Shown in pieces: positions 1 through 7,985 of a stretch of 39,443 nucleotides of DNA; position 1 is the first letter of the stretch, and every line of letters begins with the position of its first letter. Source of the DNA: Alphaproteobacteria bacterium (lineage in GTDB: Bacteria > Pseudomonadota > Alphaproteobacteria > GCA-2731375); NCBI GenBank assembly GCA_030746295.1, contig JASLMY010000015.1, positions 1 to 39,443 of the forward strand. Reading direction: 5' to 3'. The notes below the pieces were generated by a model that was not told the DNA's origin, did no database searches, and saw only the letters and a program-made list of their open reading frames with translations. A program made the position numbers and the translations under genes.

Positions 1-858
1 GGCGGCCTCGGCGACGCCAATTACATGCGCGGACGAATGATCACCGCACATGGCTATTTCGACGACTGCATCAATCTGGCACGCCAGCACGGATTCACGC
101 GGATCGAGGTCTCCAACATCTACATGCGGGGTAACACCCTGCAATTCCGGAACCGGCTCGAGGCTGCGTTGGAGGATTGCGATGTTGCCGGCGCGCTCGC
201 CCGCAAAGTTGGCGACCAACGGGCGGAGATGGTCGCGGAGGGTGGCGGCAAGGGCTGGGTCTACTACGACATGGGGCGGACCGGCGAGGCCTTCACTCAC
301 TCCGAAACCGGTCTCGATCTCGCCCGAGCGATCAGTGCCGGCCGGTTCGAAGCCATGATTCTCGTCTGGCTAGCGAAGCTGCGGGCCCTCGACGGGCAGA
401 GCGCGGAGGCCGTGCGCCTGGCCGAGGAAGCCGTCGCGATCGCCCGGGACTCCAGTATCGCCTTTACTGGACCGATGGCCTTGAGCGCACTCGCTTTGGT
501 CACGGACGATGACGAGCAACGTCGAGAGGCCTTGGCGGAAGGCGAGCGCATTCTCCAAGAGCGCTGCGTCAGCCACAATTATCTCTACTTCTACCGCGAC
601 GCCATCGAGGTCAGCCTGCAGGACCGCGCCTGGGACGAGGTCGAGCGCTATGCGGCGGCCTTGGAAGCCTACACGGCGGAAGAGCCGCTGCCCTGGACTG
701 ACATCTTCATCGCCCGTGGCCGCGCCCTGGCGGCACACGGCCAGGGCCTGCGCGACGCGGCGCTGACCGCCGAGCTCGAACGCCTGCGCGACGAGATCGT
801 CGAGAGCGGCCACGGCCTGGCGCTGTCCGCGGTCGAGGCGGCGTTGGCCGAGACCTAG
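1..858 (+). CDS. TPR-repeat protein, C-terminal part (5' end outside window)
   Basis: The reading frame is open from base 1, so the gene starts upstream of the window; the first internal ATG at 25 is not a credible start (no ribosome binding site, and helical sequence already precedes it). The visible 285 residues are alpha-helical with Ala/Leu/Glu-rich repeats of TPR type, for example around GRTGEAFTHSETGLDLA and GQSAEAVRLAEEAVAIA. This is the usual C-terminal half of large alphaproteobacterial proteins that carry an adenylate/guanylate cyclase domain, an AAA-type ATPase domain and TPRs. The catalytic parts are not in the window, so that assignment is inference from the family. It ends 18 bases before the convergent hydantoinase gene, with no clear terminator between them. 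Confidence 0.7.
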   Translation, partial: GGLGDANYMRGRMITAHGYFDDCINLARQHGFTRIEVSNIYMRGNTLQFRNRLEAALEDCDVAGALARKVGDQRAEMVAEGGGKGWVYYDMGRTGEAFTHSETGLDLARAISAGRFEAMILVWLAKLRALDGQSAEAVRLAEEAVAIARDSSIAFTGPMALSALALVTDDDEQRREALAEGERILQERCVSHNYLYFYRDAIEVSLQDRAWDEVERYAAALEAYTAEEPLPWTDIFIARGRALAAHGQGLRDAALTAELERLRDEIVESGHGLALSAVEAALAET

Positions 859-876
859 TAAGCGCGAGGTGATCCC

Positions 877-2343
877 TCAGCCCAAGATCTCCGCGCCGAA
901 GTTGCGCGCGGGGTCGACTTCGGCCACCGAGCGGCCGAGCGGGCGGGCCGGCTCGGGCGGCTCGCAGGGCAGGAAGGCACCGCTGCCGCGCTCGACCTGC
1001 AACTCACCCCCGTCGATCACCAGCCGGCCGCGATTGATCACGGTCACCGGCCAGCCCGTGACGGTGCGCCCCTCGTAGGGCGTGTAGCCGACGTCGTCGT
1101 GGACGATCTCGTTGCTGATCTCGACTTGGCGCTCCGGGTCCCAGATCGCCAGGTCGGCATCGGCGCCGATGGCGATCGTTCCCTTCCGCGGATGGAGCCC
1201 GTAAATCTTGGCGGCATTGGTTGAGGTCACTTCGACGAAGCGGTTGAGGCTGATCCGGCCCTTGCCCACGCCCTCGGAGAACAGAAGCGGCATCCTGAGC
1301 TCGATCCCCGGCACCCCGTTGGCGACCTGCGGGAAGGTCGGGTTGGGCCCGTGATAGAGCTTGCCGGTCTCGTCGTAGCGATAGGGCGCGTGGTCGGAAG
1401 AGAAAACCTGGAAGGTGCCGTTGGCGATGCCACGCCAGATCGCCTCCTGCCCGGCTTCGTCGCGGGGCGGCGGGCTGCAGCAGAACATCGCTCCGTCCGA
1501 GCCCGGCTTGTCGAGGTCCGCGGCGGTCAGGAAAAGGTACTGCGGGCACGTCTCGCCATAGATCCTGAGGCCCCGGTCCTGGGCCCAGCGGATCCGATCC
1601 ATCGCCTGCTCGGCCGAGACGTGCACGATCAGAAGCGGCACGTCCATCAGCTCGGCCAGGCTGATCGCCCGATTGGTGGCCTCGCCCTCGGCGATCTGGG
1701 GATGGCTGACGGCGTGGTACTTGGGCGCGCTGTTGCCCTTCTCCAAGAGCTTTTGCGTCATCCAGCGGATGACGTCGTAGTTCTCGGCATGAACCATCAC
1801 CATGGCGCCGTCGCGCCTGGCCACCTCCATGATCTGCAAGAGCTGGAAGTCGTCGACCTGCAGCAGATCATAGGTCATGTAGACCTTGAAGGAGGTGTAG
1901 CCGTCCTTGATCAGACCCGGCAGCTCTTGGCCCAGCACCTGCTCGGAGGGGTCGGAGATGATGAGGTGGAAAGCGTAGTCGATCACAGCCTTTGGCCCGG
2001 CGCACTCGTGGTAGTCCTTGACCACCTGGCGCAGCGACTGCCCCCGCTCCTGGGCGGCGAAAGGGATCACTGTGGTGTTGCCGCCGAACGCGGCCGAGAC
2101 GGTGCCGGAATAAAAGTCGTCGGCGTTGACAATGCCAGCAGAGGACATCTGCTCGATATGGACGTGGCTGTCGATCCCACCCGGCAGCACCAGCTTGCCG
2201 CTGGCGTCGATCTCGCGCCCGCCGGCACCCAAGTCATCGCCCAGAGCGACGATCCGCTCACCCTTGACACCGACGTCGGCGCGGAACGTGTCTGAGGCGG
2301 TCGCAACGGTGCCACCACGCACCACCAGATCGAATTCAGCCAT
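877..2343 (-). CDS. hydA: D-hydantoinase / dihydropyrimidinase
   Basis: A 488-residue cyclic amidohydrolase that opens the ring of dihydropyrimidines or 5-substituted hydantoins to give N-carbamoyl amino acids. The binuclear-metal ligands of the family are all visible: H60 and H62 in GGIDSHVHIE, the carboxylated lysine K153 in SFKVYMTY, H185 in VHAEN, H241 in IVHVSAEQ and D317 in SSDHAPY. Length is normal for the family. The start at 2343 follows AGGGAGGGAC; frame is open further upstream but without a better site. It is the last gene of a four-gene minus-strand operon and sits with a D-carbamoylase, which makes a hydantoinase role more likely than pyrimidine catabolism alone. The symbol could equally be dht or hyuA. 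Confidence 0.92.
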   Translation of the reverse strand: MAEFDLVVRGGTVATASDTFRADVGVKGERIVALGDDLGAGGREIDASGKLVLPGGIDSHVHIEQMSSAGIVNADDFYSGTVSAAFGGNTTVIPFAAQERGQSLRQVVKDYHECAGPKAVIDYAFHLIISDPSEQVLGQELPGLIKDGYTSFKVYMTYDLLQVDDFQLLQIMEVARRDGAMVMVHAENYDVIRWMTQKLLEKGNSAPKYHAVSHPQIAEGEATNRAISLAELMDVPLLIVHVSAEQAMDRIRWAQDRGLRIYGETCPQYLFLTAADLDKPGSDGAMFCCSPPPRDEAGQEAIWRGIANGTFQVFSSDHAPYRYDETGKLYHGPNPTFPQVANGVPGIELRMPLLFSEGVGKGRISLNRFVEVTSTNAAKIYGLHPRKGTIAIGADADLAIWDPERQVEISNEIVHDDVGYTPYEGRTVTGWPVTVINRGRLVIDGGELQVERGSGAFLPCEPPEPARPLGRSVAEVDPARNFGAEILG

Positions 2344-2407
2344 CTTTTGTCCCTCCCTTGAACGCGTCTTGGGGAATTCTGGAGCCTCGCCGTACGACTG
2401 GCAATGC

Positions 2408-3160
2408 TCAAGCGCCGAGAGAGGTCCAGAGCGTATAGGCACCGGCAGCGATCAGGATCATCAGAACGGCGCGGCGAAAGGTCTGTTCGTCGATCCAGCG
2501 CGCCACCCCGTGGCCACCGAAGGCGCCAATCGCTGCAACTGGGGCCAGAACTAGAGCGACCAACCAAATCTCGCCGGTCATGCCGATCACGCCCGCTTGC
2601 AGCGTGAGCGCTCCAATGTAGGAGAAGGTGAAGAGAGCGAGTGTCGTCGCGCGGGTCTCCGTCTTGTCCGCGCCGCTGGCCTGCAGATAGAGCAGCACCG
2701 AGGGGCCCGGCATGCCGAGGCCGGTCGCCATCGCGCCGGAAACGAAGCCAACGCCCAGGTCGGCCAGCGGACCCCAGCCGCCTTCGCCGCCGTCCTGCCG
2801 ATTTCTCGGTCGGAAGAAGAGCAGATAGCCGGAGAAGACGATAATCAGGCAGGCGACGGCGAGCTTTACGGCTTCGAGGCTGGCATGCAGGTAGGCCCAG
2901 AGGCCGAGCGGAAAACCGACGAGCGTCCCGGCGCAGAGACGAAGCAGCAGCCCCCGGGGTGCGGCGCGCCAGAGCCTGGGCGCCAGCACCAGAGAGATCA
3001 CCAGCGAGCCGGTAATGGCGATCTGCACGGCGGCGACCGAATTCAAGATCGCCAGGTAGAACGAGATCGCCAGGATCGCGAAGCCGAACCCCGTTGCCCC
3101 CTGTGCAGCCGCCGCGACGAGCGTGACCAGGGCCAAGAGCGACCAGTCGAGAAGAGGCAT
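2408..3160 (-). CDS. TauE/SafE-family membrane permease
   Basis: A 250-residue integral membrane protein, hydrophobic nearly throughout with about seven to eight predicted transmembrane segments. It has the family features AAAAQGATGFGFAI near the N terminus (residues 17-30) and the repeated glycine-rich GMPGPSVLLYL segment in the second half. TauE/SafE proteins are linked to export of sulfite, sulfoacetate or other small organic anions; the substrate cannot be read from sequence. It lies inside the hydantoinase operon, 28 bases after the carbamoylase gene and 64 bases before hydA, so it may export or import an organic acid produced or consumed by the pathway. Confidence 0.85.
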   Translation of the reverse strand: MPLLDWSLLALVTLVAAAAQGATGFGFAILAISFYLAILNSVAAVQIAITGSLVISLVLAPRLWRAAPRGLLLRLCAGTLVGFPLGLWAYLHASLEAVKLAVACLIIVFSGYLLFFRPRNRQDGGEGGWGPLADLGVGFVSGAMATGLGMPGPSVLLYLQASGADKTETRATTLALFTFSYIGALTLQAGVIGMTGEIWLVALVLAPVAAIGAFGGHGVARWIDEQTFRRAVLMILIAAGAYTLWTSLGA

Positions 3161-3188
3161 GGCTCCGCCTTTCGCGGTGAGCGGTCGA

Positions 3189-4127
3189 TCAGGCGCCGGG
3201 GCGCTTGATGCCCTTCTGCTCCACGATCAAGCGGTATTGGTCGGGCTGGCGGTGCAGCTCGAAATTGAAGATCGTCTCCTTGAAAGAGGTGCCGAGGTCG
3301 AGATCGGCCCGTGCCGTCACCAACTCGTCCCCAAGCGTGACGCTCTGCGCTACGATCTCGCCGGTGGGCGCGATGATGCAGGTGCCGCCGATCAGGTCGC
3401 AGCCTTCCTCATTGCCCGCCTTGGCGACGGCGACGATCCAGGTGCCGTTCTGATAGGCCGCCGACTGCATGACGATCTGGTTGTGGAAATAGCTCAGGCG
3501 GTCGTGCTCGGGCGCCGGCGGGTTGTGGAAGGGGGTGTTGTAGCCGAGCACCACCATCTCCACGCCCTGCAATCCCAGAACCCGCCAGGTCTCGGGCCAG
3601 CGTCGGTCGTTGCAGATGCACATGCCCATCAGGCCGTCGAAGGCCGGCACCACCGGCCAGCCCAGATTGCCGACCTCGAAGTAGCGCTTCTCCAAGTGCT
3701 GAAAGGCGCGCCAGGGCTCGTGCTCGGCGTGGCCGGGCAGGTGGATCTTGCGGTACTTGCAGACGATCTCGCCCGCTTTGTCGACCAGGATGGCGGTGTT
3801 GAAGCGCCGCGTCTCGCCCGCTTCCTCGGTCAACTCGGCATAGCCCAGGTGAAACCCGAGCCCAAGCTCGCGGGCCGCCTCGAACAGGGGCCGGATCTCG
3901 GGCCCCGGCATCTCGCGCTCGAAGAAGACGTCGACCTCCTGCTGGTTCTCCATATACCAGCGCGGGAAGAAAGTCGTCAGCGCCAGCTCCGGGTAGACCA
4001 CCAAATCGCAGCCCTGGTGTTTGGCCTGCTGCAGCAGGGCGATCAGGCGCTCCACCACCTGACTTCGCGTCTCGTCGCGCGCGATCGGACCCAACTGCGC
4101 CGCGCCGACAATAATTTCTCTCGCCAT
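3189..4127 (-). CDS. N-carbamoyl-D-amino acid hydrolase (nitrilase superfamily)
   Basis: A 312-residue carbon-nitrogen hydrolase. The catalytic triad falls at E47 (VVYPELAL), K127 (CKYRKIHLPG) and C172 (MCICNDRRWPE), which are the same residue numbers as in the Agrobacterium D-carbamoylase. Together with the CNDRRWPE motif this supports N-carbamoyl-D-amino acid amidohydrolase rather than beta-ureidopropionase. The enzyme would convert the product of the neighbouring hydantoinase to a free D-amino acid, CO2 and ammonia. The start at 4127 was chosen because the nitrilase fold begins there and a purine-rich GGGAGGGAGA site precedes it; a longer frame upstream overlaps the decarboxylase gene and has no family similarity. 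Confidence 0.9.
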   Translation of the reverse strand: MAREIIVGAAQLGPIARDETRSQVVERLIALLQQAKHQGCDLVVYPELALTTFFPRWYMENQQEVDVFFEREMPGPEIRPLFEAARELGLGFHLGYAELTEEAGETRRFNTAILVDKAGEIVCKYRKIHLPGHAEHEPWRAFQHLEKRYFEVGNLGWPVVPAFDGLMGMCICNDRRWPETWRVLGLQGVEMVVLGYNTPFHNPPAPEHDRLSYFHNQIVMQSAAYQNGTWIVAVAKAGNEEGCDLIGGTCIIAPTGEIVAQSVTLGDELVTARADLDLGTSFKETIFNFELHRQPDQYRLIVEQKGIKRPGA

Positions 4128-4164
4128 TCTCCCTCCCCCTCTTCCAGTGCGTCCGAACCCTGCC

Positions 4165-5304
4165 TCAACCGCCGACGACGAAATCCCGGAACCGGCGCGC
4201 CACCTCGGGCGGCGCAATGGTCGGCCGGCCGAGCTTGGCCAGCGAGCCGGGCCGAATGCGGACGTGCAACAGGCTCGGCCCCGCTCCCGCTGCCGCCCGC
4301 CGGTAAGCCTGCTCGAAGCCGGCGACACTGTCGCAGGTGGCGGTGAAAGCATAGCCGCAGGCCCGCGCCACGGCGGCGAAGTCGACGCTCGCCGAGACCG
4401 TCGGCTGGCCGCCGGTGGAATCGTGGACGCCGTTGTCGAGCACGATATGCAACAAATTTGCAGGTGCCTCCGCACCGATCGTGGCGAGCGTTCCCATCTT
4501 CATCAGCACCGCCCCGTCGCCGTCCAGCACCACCACCGGCCGCACCGCGTTGAGGGCGACGCCCAGCCCCATGCCGCCGGCGCAGCCCATCGAGCCGACC
4601 TGATAGAGATGCTGTGGCCGTTCGGCGAGGGTGAAGAGCTCGCGGCCGCACTTGCCGGTGCTGGCGACCACCGCGGCGTCGTCTTCCACGAGGCTCAAGA
4701 ACCGCTCCAGGATCTCGACGCGCTGTGGTCGACCGCCGCCCTCGCTGAAGTCATCGCCCGCGCCAGGCTGGGGCATGGTCCGATCGGGCAAGTCGAGGCC
4801 ACTGTCGCAGACACTGTCCTTGGGCATGATGAAGGCGAAGGGAAACTCGGTCTTGTCCATGACCTCGAGGGCCGCATCGAGCGCTTCTCCGACCGAGTCC
4901 TGATCGCTTGGAAACGGCGCGTGCTCGACCCGGACCGTCTCCAGCAGGGGGCCCGTGATCTCGCCCATCAGCACATGCTGGGGCTCGTCGCCGATGCCCG
5001 GCTCACCGCGCCAGGTGACGATCAGAAGCGTCGGGATGCGGAAGGGATGGTTGAGCGAGGTCAGCGGATTGACTGCGTTGCCGAGGCCCGAGTTCTGACA
5101 CATCACCGTCGTCTGCCGATCCGCGAGCCAAGCGCCCGCGGCGATCGCCACCGCCTCGCCCTCACTGGCCGCACCGACGTAGCGGCAGCCCGGATCGCCG
5201 ATGACGCGGTTGATGATCGGTGTCAGAAACGAGCAGGGCACACCGGTGTAGAAGTCGAAGCCTCGGCCGCCGGCCGCCTTCAAATAGGTGTCCGCATCGA
5301 TCAT
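4165..5304 (-). CDS. Phosphonopyruvate decarboxylase-like ThDP enzyme
   Basis: A 379-residue thiamin-diphosphate enzyme. The N-terminal half (about 1-180) has FYTGVPCSFL, SEGEAVAIAAG, QNSGLGNAVNPL and WRGEPGIGDEPQH. The C-terminal ThDP half has GSMGCAGGMGLGVAL, LDGDGAVLMKMGTLAT and DNGVHDSTGGQPTV. These blocks match phosphonopyruvate decarboxylase (AepY/Ppd) better than the related sulfopyruvate decarboxylase, which lacks the WRGEPG..DEPQH block. The family reaction converts 3-phosphonopyruvate to phosphonoacetaldehyde. No PEP mutase or phosphonate-processing gene is in the window, so the true substrate is uncertain. It is the first gene of the operon ending in hydA; the start at 5304 follows AAGAGGGGG. 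The next gene begins 37 bases after its stop. Confidence 0.82.
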   Translation of the reverse strand: MIDADTYLKAAGGRGFDFYTGVPCSFLTPIINRVIGDPGCRYVGAASEGEAVAIAAGAWLADRQTTVMCQNSGLGNAVNPLTSLNHPFRIPTLLIVTWRGEPGIGDEPQHVLMGEITGPLLETVRVEHAPFPSDQDSVGEALDAALEVMDKTEFPFAFIMPKDSVCDSGLDLPDRTMPQPGAGDDFSEGGGRPQRVEILERFLSLVEDDAAVVASTGKCGRELFTLAERPQHLYQVGSMGCAGGMGLGVALNAVRPVVVLDGDGAVLMKMGTLATIGAEAPANLLHIVLDNGVHDSTGGQPTVSASVDFAAVARACGYAFTATCDSVAGFEQAYRRAAAGAGPSLLHVRIRPGSLAKLGRPTIAPPEVARRFRDFVVGG

Positions 5305-5324
5305 TCGGCCCCCTCTTGGGAAAG

Positions 5325-5357
5325 CATCGCCGCGCCCACGCGGGACCGGCGGCGATG
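5325..5357. promoter_or_regulatory. Perfect 9-bp inverted repeat in the hydantoinase-operon leader
   Basis: CATCGCCGC (5325-5333) and GCGGCGATG (5349-5357) are exact reverse complements around a 15-base GC-rich loop. The element lies 20 bases upstream of the start codon of the first operon gene. It could be an operator or an mRNA leader hairpin; no regulator gene is adjacent to decide this. Confidence 0.4.
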
Positions 5358-5410
5358 GCCCGATACTAGTGGGCATCGAGCCTTCGCGCACCCTACAATG
5401 CGGACCATCG

Positions 5411-5442
5411 TTCAGGCAGCATTCAGCAACGAAAAGCTATAT
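5411..5442 (+). promoter_or_regulatory. Response-regulator box and -10 element of the PepSY two-component operon
   Basis: TTCAG occurs at 5411 and again at 5422, an exact 11-base period (GTTCAGGCAGC then ATTCAGCAACG). That is the spacing bound by OmpR/PhoB-family regulators. CTATAT at 5437-5442 is a plausible -10, with the repeats taking the place of a -35 box. The element lies directly in front of the PepSY-regulator-kinase operon, so autoregulation is the natural inference. No Shine-Dalgarno sequence is visible between the -10 and the ATG at 5452. Confidence 0.45.
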
Positions 5443-5451
5443 GTTTCCGCC

Positions 5452-5835
5452 ATGCGGCCGACCTACCTCGTCTCCATCGCCCTCGCCTTGCTGCTGGCTG
5501 CCGCCGACGCTGCCGCCGGAACCCGCAGCCAGGGGTGCGGCAGCCCCGGCGGCGGTTGCGCCAACGTCCGGCCGCTGTTGCAGCTCGCCGGCCGCCGGGG
5601 CTCGGACCAGGATCGGGCCCGCGACGCCGTTAGATCCGGCCAAGCCTTGCCACTGCCCGAGATCATGGGCATCGTTCGTGGCCGTTACCCCGGCAAGCTG
5701 TTGGACGCCAAGCTGTCGCGCCGCGGAAATGCGCTCATCTACCGGATCAAGCTGCGCGGGCGGGGCAATCGCGTCCAGCACCTGCAAGTGAACGCCCGAA
5801 CCGGGAACATCCTCTCGGTTCGCGAGGGGCGCTGA
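5452..5835 (+). CDS. PepSY-domain periplasmic protein
   Basis: A 127-residue secreted protein. Residues 1-22 (MRPTYLVSIALALLLAAADA and on) form a signal peptide. The C-terminal part, including LPEIMGIVRGRYPGKLLDAK and RVQHLQVNARTGNILSVREG, is a PepSY domain. Small PepSY proteins of this kind are often encoded directly ahead of a PhoP/PhoQ-like pair and are thought to modulate the sensor or act in the periplasm. The stop codon is one base before the response-regulator ATG, so the three genes form an operon. An in-frame ATG at 5398 exists, but it would place extra polar residues before the signal peptide and lies upstream of the presumed promoter, so 5452 is preferred. Confidence 0.8.
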   Translation: MRPTYLVSIALALLLAAADAAAGTRSQGCGSPGGGCANVRPLLQLAGRRGSDQDRARDAVRSGQALPLPEIMGIVRGRYPGKLLDAKLSRRGNALIYRIKLRGRGNRVQHLQVNARTGNILSVREGR

Positions 5836-5836
5836 G

Positions 5837-6505
5837 ATGCGTGTCCTGGTGGTCGAGGACGAGGCCGACTTGGCTCGGCAGCTCGGCGAAGGGCTGGGCG
5901 AGGCGGGCTACGTCGTCGACATCGCCTCCGACGGCGAGGAAGGCCACTTTCTCGGCGACACCGAGCCCTACGACGCCGTCGTGCTGGACCTCGGCCTACC
6001 GAAGCTCGACGGCCTCTCGGTGTTGGAGCGCTGGCGCGAGGCAGGGCGCGACATGCCGGTGCTGATCCTGACCGCCCGCGACCGTTGGCGCGAGAAGGTC
6101 GCCGGCATCGACGCCGGCGCCGACGACTATGTATCCAAGCCGTTCCACATGGAGGAGGTGCTGGCCCGGATCCGGGCCTTGGTGCGCCGCGCCGCCGGCC
6201 ATGCCAGCAACGAGCTCGTCTGCGGCCCGGTGACGGTCGACACGCGTGCCGCCCGGGTCGTAGTCGACGGCCGGACGATCAGCTTGACGGCGCTGGAATA
6301 TCGCCTCTTGGCCTACCTGATGCACCATCAGGATCGCGTCGTCTCGCGCACCGAACTGACCGAGCACCTGTACGATCAGAGCTTCGACCGCGATTCCAAT
6401 ACCATCGAGGTCTTCGTCGGCCGCCTGCGCAAGAAGCTCGGCGTCGACGTCGTCGAGACCGTTCGTGGCCTCGGCTACCGCCTCGCTGCCGGGGATGAAG
6501 GTTAA
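5837..6505 (+). CDS. OmpR/PhoP-family response regulator
   Basis: A 222-residue two-component regulator. The receiver domain (about 1-115) has the acidic residue D8, the phosphoacceptor D51 in VVLDLGLPKLDG, T79 and K101 in SKPF. The C-terminal winged-helix DNA-binding domain (about 125-220) contains LTALEYRLLAYLM and the recognition region RDSNTIEVFVGRLRKKLG. It starts one base after the PepSY stop and overlaps the kinase gene by 11 bases, so the three proteins are translationally coupled. Members of this group resemble PhoP. The 11-base TTCAG repeats at 5411-5426 are a likely binding site. Confidence 0.95.
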   Translation: MRVLVVEDEADLARQLGEGLGEAGYVVDIASDGEEGHFLGDTEPYDAVVLDLGLPKLDGLSVLERWREAGRDMPVLILTARDRWREKVAGIDAGADDYVSKPFHMEEVLARIRALVRRAAGHASNELVCGPVTVDTRAARVVVDGRTISLTALEYRLLAYLMHHQDRVVSRTELTEHLYDQSFDRDSNTIEVFVGRLRKKLGVDVVETVRGLGYRLAAGDEG

Positions 6506-7847
6506 CTCGCTCGCCGTTCGTCTGTTGCTCGGCGCCGCGGTCTGGAGCGTCGCCGCCCTCGCCGTCGGCGGCCTGGTGCTGTCCTCGCTCTTTCGCACCC
6601 ATGTCGAGGAGAGCTTCGATTCGCGCCTAGCGCTGCTGCTCGACAGCCTGGCCGCCGGCATCGAGGTCGCCGACGGCGGCGGTCTGGAGTTGGTCCGAGC
6701 CCCGGCCGAATCGCTGTTCGAGACCCCGTTGTCGGGCTGGTACTGGCAAGTCGGGGATGCCCAAGGCCCCGAGTTGCGCTCGCGCTCACTCTGGGATCAA
6801 ACCCTGGCGCCGGACCGCGGCGAGCGCTCCAAGCTGGTGATCGCCTATCGCGACGCAGCGGGACCGGAAGGCCAACAGCTTCGGGTCGCGACGCGCACGA
6901 TCACACTGCCGGGCGCCGATAGAGCCTACGACTTCGAGGTCGCGGGCGACTTGGCCGAGAGCCGTGCCGCGATCCGCCGATTCAATGTTCGGCTCGCCTG
7001 GGCGCTGGGACTCATGGTTCTCGGTCTGATCGTTGCAATGCTGATCCAGGTGCATTTCGGCCTCCGCCCCCTGCGGCAGATCAGGAGCGCCTTGGCCCGC
7101 ATTCGGGCCGGCCGCGCCGCCCGCCTGGAGACCGACTTCCCTGCCGAGATCGCGCCGCTGGCAACCGAGATCAATACGCTTCTAGAACACAACGCCGAGG
7201 TGGTGACGCGGGCCCGCACCCATGTCGGCAACCTGGCCCACGCCTTGAAGACACCGCTCTCCGTCCTGACCAACGAGGCGGCGAGCGGCGAAGGCGAGCT
7301 GTCGCGGCAGGTGAGCCGGCAGACCGTGCTGATGCGCCGCCAGATCGACCACCACCTGAGCCGGGCCCGCGCTGCCGCCACGGCCGCCGTCCTGGGTGCC
7401 CGTACCGAGGTCGCCCCCATCGCCCACGACATCGCCCGCACCCTGGAACGCATCAACATGGACCGCGGCATCGAGATCACCGTCGCCTGCCCCGAAGACC
7501 TGGCCTTTCGCGGCGAGCAGCAGGACCTCGAGGAGATGATCGGCAACCTGTTGGACAACGGCGCCAAGTGGGCGGCTCGCCGCGTCCAACTTACGGCCGA
7601 GCGGCGCGATGCCTGGATCGCCCTGACGATCGAGGACGACGGCCCGGGCCTGCCCGAGGCGATGCGTCACGAGGTCATGCGCCGCGGCACCCGCCTCGAC
7701 GAGGCCGTGGGTGGATCCGGCCTCGGCCTCGCCATCGTCCGCGACGTGGTCGGTCTCTATGGCGGCGAGATCGCTCTCGACCGATCGCCGCTCGGCGGCC
7801 TCAGCGCGCAGCTTCTCCTGCCGGCCGCCGAGAACTTGGAAGAATAG
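6495..7847 (+). CDS. PhoQ-like sensor histidine kinase
   Basis: A 450-residue membrane kinase. There is one N-terminal transmembrane segment (about 8-30) and a second near 165-190, enclosing a periplasmic sensor region. A HAMP-like linker follows. The phosphoacceptor is H249 in NLAHALKTPLSVL, a form typical of PhoQ-type kinases. The ATPase domain has an N box EEMIGNLLDNGAKWA, a G1 box IEDDGPGLPE and a G2 box GGSGLGLAIV. The start at 6495 is inside the end of the regulator gene; an earlier in-frame start at 6465 would add 10 residues of regulator overlap and is less likely. It should phosphorylate the adjacent regulator. Confidence 0.95.
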   Translation: MKVNSLAVRLLLGAAVWSVAALAVGGLVLSSLFRTHVEESFDSRLALLLDSLAAGIEVADGGGLELVRAPAESLFETPLSGWYWQVGDAQGPELRSRSLWDQTLAPDRGERSKLVIAYRDAAGPEGQQLRVATRTITLPGADRAYDFEVAGDLAESRAAIRRFNVRLAWALGLMVLGLIVAMLIQVHFGLRPLRQIRSALARIRAGRAARLETDFPAEIAPLATEINTLLEHNAEVVTRARTHVGNLAHALKTPLSVLTNEAASGEGELSRQVSRQTVLMRRQIDHHLSRARAAATAAVLGARTEVAPIAHDIARTLERINMDRGIEITVACPEDLAFRGEQQDLEEMIGNLLDNGAKWAARRVQLTAERRDAWIALTIEDDGPGLPEAMRHEVMRRGTRLDEAVGGSGLGLAIVRDVVGLYGGEIALDRSPLGGLSAQLLLPAAENLEE

Positions 7848-7985
7848 GGCGCCCCGGCGCGGAACCCGCCGCCACCCGCGCCTGCCGATGTCCTATGGAG
7901 GGAGGGGACTTGGACATCGACGCGGCACGGATGGCGGGCGGGCCGCGACGCCGGGGAGCGCCTCTTGCGGCGCCGCCGGCACCTC

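Noticed and set aside
3123..4346. Plus-strand open frame of about 407 codons opposite the carbamoylase
   Set aside because: It is antisense to a nitrilase-family gene whose catalytic residues are all in place.
4165..5304. Assignment as fused sulfopyruvate decarboxylase (ComDE), tempting because TauE/SafE is nearby
   Set aside because: The WRGEPG..DEPQH block and the GQPTV region are of phosphonopyruvate decarboxylase type; sulfopyruvate decarboxylases differ there.
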